This document shows positions 55,666 to 64,000 of a DNA stretch of 64,000 nucleotides, one piece after another; positions within the stretch are counted from its first letter, which is position 1; every line of letters begins with the position of its first letter. The notes below the pieces were generated by a model. It saw only the letters and a list, made by a program, of their open reading frames with translations. It did no database searches and was not told the origin of the DNA. The stretch is taken from the NCBI GenBank assembly GCA_030522415.1, contig CM060107.1, positions 5,692,847 to 5,756,846 on the forward strand. The letters are read 5' to 3'. The position numbers were made by a program, and so were the translations under genes. Origin of the DNA: Channallabes apus. Taxonomy: Eukaryota; Chordata; Actinopteri; Siluriformes; Clariidae.

Positions 55666-55945
55666 CTGTAGAGAGGAGCATCTGATCATGTGACATTTTT
55701 ATTCTGCTTTAATAAAGACATAATCTCAGCACTGACTTCCATCAGCTATATTTCACCATTTCAGCGTACAGTGTTTTTCTGTTAGCTTTCTGCTAGCTAC
55801 AGAGATAAAATGTCACGCATGCACGCACACAGTTTTAAAGAGCTTATGCATCACCTGAAACAACAGGAAGTGTTCTAAGGTAGGAGGTATGTGTGTGTGA
55901 CAGGGTAAAATGTGTAAATGTCGTATTTAGAATGTAAGTTCTCAC

Positions 55946-56098
55946 CCTGTATCCTGGACCTATACAGAGAAAAGCAGATGATGCTCATTAAAACCGAAAG
56001 TGCACACACACATGATAGGATTATAATAATAACTCCACGGCGTGTACAGGTGGCGGCCTGCTGTGTGTCTGAACCATCAGCCTCATGATACTGATCAT
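55946..56098 (-). CDS. Ig receptor stalk and transmembrane exon
   Basis: It is bounded by GTGTTTCAG and GTGAGA and enters in phase 1, matching the donor phase of the V-domain exon at 62974. It encodes a short stalk (DQYHEADGSDTQQAATC), a stop-transfer helix (GVIIIILSCVCALSVLMSII, CFSLY) and a basic RSR anchor. No charged residue lies in the helix, as expected for an inhibitory rather than an adaptor-coupled receptor. Confidence 0.75.
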
Positions 56099-56476
56099 CT
56101 GAAACACATTCAATAATGAATTCAGACACAATATTATATAGTCAATATTAAACCCCAGCAAACATTTTCTCCTTCCCACTGCACTGATATTACCACAGCT
56201 GTGTCAATGTTTACAACATCTAAATTTACACCAACATAGATTATGAAATATTGGGTTTGTTGAAGTGCTTAACCCTGCCACACTGATTTGATTATCTGAG
56301 AGGAGAATATCTTCTAAACTAATAAACCTCTCCTAGAAACATTAAACCATGAGATTCAGCCGGAATATGATATTTCATTTTGAAGTCATGCTAGACAAAT
56401 TAACCTTGACAAAACTGAATCAGGAGATTAAATAATGTCCAGATCAGCATATCTTTATAAATTCTGGTGTCAGATG

Positions 56477-56484
56477 TGCTAGAT
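56477..56484. repeat. hAT target-site duplication TGCTAGAT, left
   Basis: It is repeated exactly at 62834-62841. Eight bp is diagnostic for hAT elements. Confidence 0.95.
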
Positions 56485-56993
56485 CAGGGGTGTCAAACTC
56501 ATTTTAGGGTGAGGGCCGGATGAGAAGAAATGTGACCATGTGTGGGCCGAATTTGTTTTTTTAATCATAGTGCATCAAATTACAACAAATACACTATATT
56601 CTGTAAAACTGCATTTAACAAGTCCTCAGAAACTGTTAATTAACACTCTCATTCCTTTTTGGGGAAAAAAAAAACATGCCAAGTAATGTATTCAACATAT
56701 ACATGAGTCATGAGTATATGACTTTTCAACAGGCTTGGCTTCTTGTTGGTGACGTAGCTTCCTGTTTTTGTATCATTGCCGCGAAAGTTTCGCGTTTGTA
56801 TCAGCGTTTAAATTACATAGCTTTTTCATTTATACAATAATAATATTAATAGCAACTAGCTTTTACATCTCCATACTATTCGGCTTCGCCTTTTTTCTGC
56901 AATTTTTGGAGAACGCGCAAGTTTCCTCGGCTAAGAACAACAAACGGAATTCAGCTCCAAACAACTAAAACTCCGACACAGAGGTACATTATC

Positions 56994-57904
56994 ATGTCTA
57001 CCGTTCAGCTCGTTCAGTGTGTGGAGTGCAGGATAGTTAGACATTCTTCCTCCGTCATTAGTGATAATTTTATTTGTGATAGGTGTGTGTTAGTTAGCAC
57101 TCTGACGGAGAAGATATCAGCGTTAGAGGAGCGCATCCAGACTTTAGAGAGGGTTAGAGAGTGTGAGAGCAGCTTTATTCCCGTAGCGGACAGTCTGGGT
57201 GCCTCAGGCGGAGATAAACAGCCCCCGACTCCGGCATTAGAGCCCTCACAGCGGGGCGAGTGGGTGACGACTCAGCGGCATACTCGTTCAGCCAAAGCTA
57301 ACGTTAAGGCTAGCCCACGGGAGCACACCTCCTCTGCGCTTCACGTGTCCAACAGGTTTGCTCTCTTCAGTGCTGCACCTGCTGAGAAACCTGAAACAGC
57401 TCTGGTTATAGGAGACTCTATACTGAGGCACGTGACATTAGCTAGACCTTTAGGGGCGCCAGCGGCAGTGGTTAGGTGTATCCCAGGAGCCAGAGCACCG
57501 GACATAGCAGGTAATCTTAGGGCTCAAGGACAGCACAGGTTCTTTAAGATAGTGGTACATGCTGGAGCTAATGATATACGCCTTCTTCAGTCAGAGGTTA
57601 GTAAGAGTAACTTTACAGAGGTGTTTAAAGTAGCGAAGGTGATGTCCAATGAAGTAGCATGCTCTGGTCCCATCCCAATGAGACGTGGCGACATACTGTA
57701 GCTTACAACAGGTTATGGTCACTGAACCGCTGGATGTGCAGGTGGTGCTCCGAAAATAATGTGGGCTTCATAGACAATTGGAAGACCTTTGAGGGCAAAG
57801 CTGGCCGGTTAGGGCGGGACGGTGTCCATCCCACTCGGGAAGGTGCTGCTCTCATTTCCTGTAGTATAGCACATAGTCTCAGTAGAGGTCTAGTTAATCG
57901 GTGA
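56994..57904 (+). pseudogene. LINE ORF1: zinc-binding, coiled coil and SGNH esterase
   Basis: The start is MSTVQLVQCVECRIVRHSS. A CxxC-x15-CxxC zinc site (CVEC ... CDRC) is followed by a coiled coil (LTEKISALEERIQTLERV), a polar linker, and the esterase (ALVIGDSILRHV, VVHAGANDIR, DGVHPTREGA). A frameshift near 57680 separates the first 235 residues from the final 80 (57659-57904). ORF1 of this LINE group probably binds RNA. Confidence 0.85.
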
Positions 57905-58054
57905 CAATCCAGAGCCCAGGCCAGGGAGCAGACAGACAGGCTAAACCAACCGTCTGCTAGCTGCATAGAGTCGTCACTCAGGGTTCACCATATTGAGACT
58001 GTGTCTGTTCCCCGATCTAAGCAAAAATGTAGAATGTCTCAGAAAGTCTGTTTC

Positions 58055-58425
58055 TGTCATGCGCACTCAGCCGCGACCGGCACTAGGACCCGGAAGTAAG
58101 ACGGTCACGAACCTGAAAGCATAAAGGTAAACATGATGGCGCCGAACACATCGCTCTGTCATTGAGTTATGCCCATGCCGCATCGGAATCGTTAGTTTGC
58201 ACGTGAGTACTCACTTTCTTGGGTCTACTTTCAGACTGAGTGTGTGTTTATAGGACGCGGGTTAGATTGTGTCTTTCTCTTGCTCATTTACTTTGAGAGT
58301 CCTAATAATAAATCGCGTGATTATCCTGCCTGCTCGTGTCTCTCCGCGTTTGGGTTTACCATTCACGCTACAGGGCTAACTGCTAAAGCTAAGTCTTTCT
58401 GGTCTCCTCGGGATAGTTCATGACA
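58055..58425 (+). mobile_element. Solo Gypsy LTR with GTTTC target duplication
   Basis: The sequence TGTCATGCGC...GTTCATGACA is flanked by GTTTC at 58050-58054 and 58426-58430. It matches the LTR at 48797-49165 in inverse orientation. The internal part was lost by LTR-LTR recombination. Confidence 0.95.
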
Positions 58426-58489
58426 GTTTCAATAATCTAATTAACATAAAGACCACAAACGTGGATCAAACTGAATGCGCAGCCGGCAC

Positions 58490-61360
58490 CTCTGATCTGA
58501 AGCTAGGACTGTTAAATATTAGATCTCTCGCATCAAAAGCGGTTATTGTTAATGAAATTATCACAGATCAGGCGTTTTTGATATACTCTGTTTAACTGAA
58601 ACATGGGTTAAACAGGACGAGTATGTAGCTCTAAATGAAGCTAGTCCTCCTGGACACAGCTACATACACCAGCCTCGGTTAACTGGTAGAGGAGGAGGCA
58701 TCGCAGTTATTTACAATGATACAGTAATCTGTCTATCATTCAAAAACACGGACACAAATTTAATTCATTTGAAATTCTTTATACTGTAGTAACATAAGTG
58801 TATTTAAGTATATTAAGTCATCTCAGTCGATTCCACTAATTATAATTTACAGACCTCCAGGGACGTATTCTGCATTTCTTAGTGAATTTGCAGATTTCAT
58901 CTCAAACCTAGTCATTTCTGTAGACAAAGTGTTAATTGCTGGAGATTTTAACATTCATTTTGAGAAACCAGAAGACCCTCTGAGAACAGCATTTATGTCC
59001 ATACTGGACTCAGTAGGCTTAAATCACTGTGTAGTAGGACCCACTCATAAAGGAGGTCACACTTTAGACTTAATAATATTTTTCGGATTAAGTATAAGAA
59101 ATGTATTCACAATTCGACTGTCTGAAATTATCTCAGATCACTATCTTGTCTCATTTCAAGTGTGGCACAGTGATAATGTACACACAGCACTGCGCTACCG
59201 CATTAAAGGTACATTCACATCAACTACCACACAGAGTTTTATCAGTAATCTCCCAGAGTTACCAACTTTGATTGGATCACCGTCTGGCCCCACAGAACTC
59301 GATCAGGCGACTGAAAATTTAGAGTCGACATTTCGTTGTACCTTAGATAATGTAGATCCAGCTAAAAGAAAAATTATTAGACATAAACTCGCTCCCTGGT
59401 CTAACGATCACACGTGCACTTTAAAACAGACCGCTCGGAAATTAGAGCGTAAATGGCGTCAAACTAAATTGTTAGTATTTCAAATAGCATGGAAAGAGAG
59501 CATCCTGAACTATAGGAAAGTTCTTAGTGTAGCTAGATCAACGTATCTCTCCACTCTTATAAAAGAAAATAAAAATAATCCTAGATTTTTATTTAATACC
59601 ATAGCCAAATTAACCAGAAATAAGACCACTACAGAAATCTCCACAACAACATCATGCAATAGTGAGGACTTCATGAACTTCTTTAATAATAAAATTGTAA
59701 ATATCAGGCATAAAATTCAGGCTTTGAAACCGAACAATTTAATTGATACAGATGTTAACCTAGCCATGTCAGATCGGAACCTAGAATACTTTACTCCTCT
59801 TGAAGAGAATGAACTAATTTCACTCATCGCTTCTGCAAATTCATCAACCTGTATATTAGATCCTATACCGACACATTTTCTTAAACAGATAGTACAAGTA
59901 ATAACAGAACCACTGTTGAGAATAATTAATTCCTCACTCAGCATTGGTTATGTTCCAAAATCTTTAAAATTAGCAGTTATCAAACCAATAATTAAGAAAC
60001 CTGACCTCGACCCCTGTCAGCTGTCCAATTACAGGCCAATATCAAACCTCCCCTTTATCTCTAAGATTCTGGAAAAGATAGAAGCAGAGCAGCTATGCTC
60101 ATATCTACATAGAAATGGCATACATGAACTGTATCAGTCAGGATTTAGGCCTCATCACAGCACAGAAATAGCACTAGTTAATGTAGTAAATGACCTCCTA
60201 TTGGCCTCTGATCAGGGTTGTGTAACTATGCTTGTATTACTCAACCTCAGTGCAGCTTTTGACACCATTGATCATGCTATTCTTCTTCACAGATTAGAAA
60301 ATGTAGTAGGAATTACGGGTACAGCCCTCTCCTAGCTCAGATCCTATTTTACCAATCGTTATCAGTATGTAGACTTAAATGGTGATTATTCTGCATGTTC
60401 TCTAGTGGAGTTTGGCATTCCGCAGGGTTCAGTTTTAGGCCCACTGCTTTTTTCCCTTCACATGCTTCCTCTGGGCAACATAATCCGTAAGCATGGTATT
60501 AGTTTTCATTGTTATGCTGATGACACACAGTTATATGTCTCAGCAAAACCTGATGAGAAAAACCATCTTACTAAAGTTGAGCAATGTGTGCAGGACATAA
60601 GAAATTGGATGCTAATTAACTTCCTTCTGCTTAATCCGGATAAGACAGAAGTTCTAGTCTTAGGACCGGATACAGCTAGGAGTAAAATCTTAGATCACAC
60701 CGTAACTTTAGATGGCCTTTCTGTTCCATCAAGTGCAACAGTAAAACACCTCGGCGTGATTATAGATTGCAGCCTTTCATTTGAAGCTCATGTAGATAAC
60801 ATCACCAGGATAGCATTATTTCACCTCAGAAATATTGCCAAGATAAGAAATATATTGTCGCTAAACGATGCAGAAAAACTAGTTCATGCTTTTATCACTT
60901 CTAGGTTGGACTATTGTAATGCCTTACTGTCTGGTTGTTCAGTTAGGTGCATAAACAAACTTCAGCTAGTCCAGAATGCAACAGCGAGATTGCTCACTAG
61001 AACCAGAAGATATGAGCACATCACCCCTATCCTATCTTCACTGCATTGGCTCCCTGTGAAATTTCGCATTGATTTTAAAATACTACTTTTGGCATACAGT
61101 ATAAAGCATTAAATGGTCTCGCGCCGCAGTATCTGAGCGAACCGCTAGTGTCTTACGATCCGCCACGCCTACTTCGATCAAAGGATGCAGGCTGCTTGTT
61201 AGTACCGCATATTATGAAAACTACAGCTGGGGGCAGAGCTTTTTCTTACAAAGCCCCAAAATTATGGAATAGTCTTCCAAATAGTGTTCGGGACTCAGAC
61301 ACAGTCTCAGTGTTTAACTCTAGGCTAAAAACCTATTTATTTAGCCAAGCATTTTTATGA
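58490..61360 (+). pseudogene. LINE ORF2: endonuclease and reverse transcriptase, multiply broken
   Basis: LGLLNIRSLASKA, CLTETW and GRGGGIAVIYND begin the endonuclease in shifted frames before 58929. From 58929 it is open: VLIAGDFNIHFEKPEDPL, HTLDLII and SEIISDHYLVSF, then RT with [19 protein letters not shown] and FDTIDHAILL. A TAG at 60333-60335 replaces a tryptophan codon. The same frame continues with [17 protein letters not shown] and [11 protein letters not shown] to 61112. A 4-bp insertion near 61095 shifts the frame. The C-terminus (KLWNSLPNSVRDSDTV) is read to 61360. Confidence 0.9.
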
Positions 61361-62375
61361 ATAGATTTGCCTTAGGTAAAGGAGCAGATCTGGGGGACGC
61401 ATCGACGTAGAGTATTATGGTGAACTGGTATGTTTAGATGCTGTCTTCCTCACTCTCATTTGATCACTCAGGTTTGTTGATGGTGAGGTGATTGTTTGCT
61501 TTACATCGCAGGGAGCCCTCATGTTTGTGTTTCCTTCTGGCTCTCCCTTTTAGTTATGCTGTCATAGTTAGTCCTGCTGGAGTCCCTGCTTGCACTCTAC
61601 AGTAAATATACATTCACATTATACATTATGTGACTGTGACCATACCTAACTGCCATCTCTCCTCATTCTCCCCCTCATTCTCCCCCTCTTTCTCTTTCCT
61701 CTCTCTCCCTGTCTCCCTCTTTCTCTCTCTCTCTCTCTCTCTGTCGAGCTACACATGTCATTCCTGAGCTGCCAGTGATCCAGACTCCCTCTGCCCTCCG
61801 GACCTGTCTGACCCATCCTGGTGGCCCGCTTCTGTTTGGAGGTCTCGTCGCATGGATGCCCCGTGTGTGTCTTTGGGATGCGTCTGGTGTCTGGGGATGA
61901 TTCTCTCTACTTAGAAGATGGTTCTGGCCTCGACTGGTGTTAGCAGCTGTTTCTCTGAGGACTTGACAATTCGATAGTTCAGGACTGGAACTTTCTACAA
62001 GTCTATCTGAGTCTCCAATACCTACCTGGACTCCATTTTAACATCAATTAAGATCAACTATTATAGCTGAACTGCCTGCCACCTAACACACTGTATAAAT
62101 GCAGATCATTTCCTGCTATCTGTTTCACCCAGATGAGGATGGGTTCCCTGTTGAGTCTGGTTCCTCTCAAGGTTTCTTCCTATTACCATCTCAGGGAGTT
62201 TTTCCTTGCCACTGTTGCCCTCGGGCTTGCTCACCAGGGACTATCAGACCATTTTGATTCATACACGTTCACATTCCATACAAACGTAAATAATTCTTTT
62301 GATTGTGTAAAGCTGTTTTGAGACAATGACAATGGTTAAAAGCGCTATACAAATAAAATTGAATTGAATTGAATA
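61361..62375 (+). other. LINE 3' UTR and tail
   Basis: It contains a CT-rich microsatellite (61670-61742), GTCGAGCTACACATGTC, GATGAGGATGGGTTCCCTG and the conserved end GCTGTTTTGAGACAATGACA with (TTGAA)n, shared by all four LINE copies in the window. Confidence 0.9.
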
Positions 62376-62973
62376 TTCATTTTGCACAGCCACGGCTTGT
62401 GAGCGGGTTAAACATACCAGCTTGCCGTTGCCCTCACAGAAGAAATACTTCTCTTTCCATTTCTCCTGAAACATCCGCCCTTCCAGACCAATTTAAATTT
62501 TTTTGGACATATTTTTTAAAATCGCGAGTGCTTGCCACACATCTTCAAATAGCCGAGGAAATTTGATTTAGGCGCCAATTTAGAATGCGCATGCGTGTTA
62601 GAGGTTTCAGCTGAAGCGCAATAGAAGAGCAGTTAAATGATCAATGATAAAACAAAAAAAATTTATAAAACAAAACACAATATTGCAGCGAATACCCGGA
62701 CATAGACTTTATTTAATACTACTACTACTAATAATAATAAAGATAATAAAAAAGATTTGATATTTAATATTATTGTTCAAATCATCCCGCGTGGGCCATA
62801 TTCGGCCCGCGGGCCGTATGTTTGACACCCCTGTGCTAGATTTTACTGTTTGTTTATGAAAAATAAAACATTAAGTAATATTTAAAACAGTATACATATA
62901 TTAAGAAATAAATATAAATACTAAAACATAATTACACCACATAGTTTAGAATGAATAAAGTAATGGCACCCAC

Positions 62974-63327
62974 CTGTAAAGTTGAGTCTGATGAGTTTCC
63001 CAAACTGAGTGTCTGTCACATCGTTTTGACCTCCACAGTAATAATCTCCCAGATCTGTCTCTCTGACTCCAATAATCACTAAACTGACTGAACTGCTGCT
63101 TTCTGTTGCATCAAAGTGACTATTGTCTACATTATAACGAAGGGAAAAGGTTTTCTTCAGCTTCCATTCCTCAGCAGATATCAGCAGCTTCACCTCATCA
63201 CCTCTCAGTCGATACCACGATATCTGAGGATAATTAGTGATGTTACAGTGCAGGGTGATGTTCTCTCCAGGATGGACAGATCTGACGTCTGCTGAAGTGA
63301 TCTCAAGGAGACACGGTGTAAAGAAAG
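62974..63327 (-). CDS. V-type immunoglobulin domain exon of an immune receptor
   Basis: It is bounded by GCTGCTCTTTCAG and GTGGGT, is 354 bp and exits in phase 1. It encodes a single V-set domain. The B-strand cysteine is in ENITLHCNITNYPQISWYRL, with W nearby. The F-strand is ETDLGDYYCGGQND (D-x-G-x-Y-x-C), followed by the J-like G strand FGKLIRLNFTG. Signal peptide and second Ig domain are not present in the exon. N-glycosylation sequons (NIT, NFT) are visible. Similar V domains occur in fish NITR and CD300-like receptors. Confidence 0.8.
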
Positions 63328-63417
63328 CTGAAAGAGCAGCACATAATCACCTGAACACTACACACACTCTCACAGCTACAGGTATTTATTCATCATTTAC
63401 ACTTTACTATCTGATTA

Positions 63418-63910
63418 TCAGTGGTGTCAAAAGTATTCACATTCATTACTTGAGTAGAAGTATAGATACTAGGGTTTTAAAAGACTTCTTTAGAAGTTGA
63501 AGTATCAACTCAAGCTTTTTACTCAAGTAAACGTGTAAAAGTACTGGTTTCAAAACTACTTCAAGTATAAAAGTAAAAGTAACGTGAGGGGGGAAAAAGA
63601 ATTAAGGATAAAAGCTTAGGCTGTACCACGGTCATTAACGGGCACTGAGCATTAACATGTTTTATGGAGAAGAAGATATGATAACTAGTTTCCTATAAGT
63701 ATTTTAATGGTACAAAAAGTCAAACTTCAGAGGCATGTCATCAGTAACCTTTATTGGAATGTAAATGTACATCCAAGCTTAGCTGCAGGAATCTGTGAGG
63801 GCAACATACAAGAAAATAAGTACCCAGGGCAGGCTTAGTAACAATTACCCTTGTATGGTTGTCTACAATAAACATTAGTGCTGTCAGAATGAATGATTAA
63901 TCCAAGTGAT
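63418..63910. repeat. Interspersed fish repeat rich in AAGTA motifs
   Basis: GGTGTCAAAAGTATTCACAT, TACTTGAGTAGAAGTATAGA and ACTCAAGTAAACGTGTAAAA form a common fish non-coding repeat, probably of DNA-transposon origin. No coding sequence. Confidence 0.5.
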
Positions 63911-63923
63911 TAATAAAAAAAAT

Positions 63924-64000
63924 TATATATATATATATATATATTTTCTTTCTTTTTTTTTTTATTTATTTATTTTATTAATATGTGTGTTTGTGTATAT
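63924..64000. repeat. (TA)n and T-rich simple sequence at window end
   Basis: TA run (63924-63943) followed by T-rich sequence. Nothing else is seen to the window edge. Confidence 0.9.

Larger units (their letters stand above)
56720..62375 (+). mobile_element. Full-length CR1/L2-group LINE, plus strand
   Basis: It has a 5' region, ORF1 (56994), ORF2 (about 58490-61360), a 3' UTR with a CT-rich tract, and a (TTGAA)n tail. A 371-bp Gypsy solo LTR interrupts it between ORF1 and ORF2. Several frameshifts and one stop inactivate it. The left boundary is approximate. Confidence 0.9.
56485..62833. mobile_element. Non-autonomous hAT element carrying a nested LINE
   Basis: The termini CAGGGGTGTCAAAC (56485) and TGTTTGACACCCCTG (ending 62833) are inverted. 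GGGCCGGATGAG and CGGCCCGCGGGCC are subterminal. The exact 8-bp duplication TGCTAGAT shows the boundaries. The hAT sequence itself is about 0.7 kb (56485-56720 and 62376-62833). The rest is the LINE. Confidence 0.93.
55537..63327 (-). other. V-set immune receptor gene (3' part), minus strand
   Basis: Exons lie in order on the minus strand: V-type Ig (62974-63327), transmembrane (55946-56098) and terminal ITIM-like (55618-55665). The 6.9-kb intron between the first two consists almost entirely of nested transposons (56485-62833). The leader exon would lie beyond the right side, or in 63328-64000 where I do not see it. The layout of one V domain, TM and ITIM fits fish NITR-, CD300- or related inhibitory receptors. 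I cannot choose between them. Confidence 0.65.

Overview
The window looks like teleost fish nuclear DNA, probably a catfish-like or other ostariophysan lineage, although the exact group cannot be settled from sequence alone. The evidence is AT-rich non-coding DNA, introns with GT/AG boundaries, abundant TA/CA microsatellites, fish-type tRNA-derived SINEs, LINEs of the CR1/L2 group, DIRS, Tc1, hAT and Gypsy elements, and host exons from families expanded in fish (GIMAP GTPases, V-set immune receptors, SAMD3-like and CIDE-N genes). No bacterial or viral genome organisation is present.

Layout. 1-15 kb is repeats: a degraded duplicated block (about 620-3000 and 12720-13800), SINEs, a hAT transposase remnant, a decayed minus-strand DIRS element (about 5.07-9.39 kb) and an internally deleted Tc1 element (11313-12341). 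15.9-20.1 kb holds a divergent GIMAP pair: a frameshifted minus-strand pseudogene and an intact plus-strand gene with two predicted alternative C-termini. 20.2-30 kb is MITEs, hAT elements and the first copy of a SAMD3-like gene cassette. 30.7-35.3 kb is a nearly full-length minus-strand LINE. 35.4-42.9 kb holds two more SAMD3-like copies, one inverted relative to the first and interrupted by a 2.1-kb solo LTR. 42.96-47.07 kb is a young, pol-deleted Gypsy element sitting just inside the first intron of a CIDE-N/zinc-finger pseudogene (42.9-48.4 kb). 48.8-52.1 kb is a decayed minus-strand Gypsy pol. 52.1-55.5 kb is further repeats. 55.5-63.3 kb is a minus-strand V-set immune-receptor gene whose large intron contains a hAT element, which contains a LINE, which contains a solo Gypsy LTR.

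How the parts relate. The host genes (GIMAP and ITIM-like Ig receptor) suggest an immune gene neighbourhood that grew by local duplication and then filled with transposons. Most transposon genes carry stops or frameshifts. The best candidate for something undescribed is the 2.1-kb LTR at 37849-39943. On the minus strand it has the TATA box and poly(A) signal of a retroviral-type LTR. On the plus strand it carries a spliced 169-codon reading frame with an acidic N-terminus, a basic cluster and three tandem TQT-type (LC8-binding-like) motifs.
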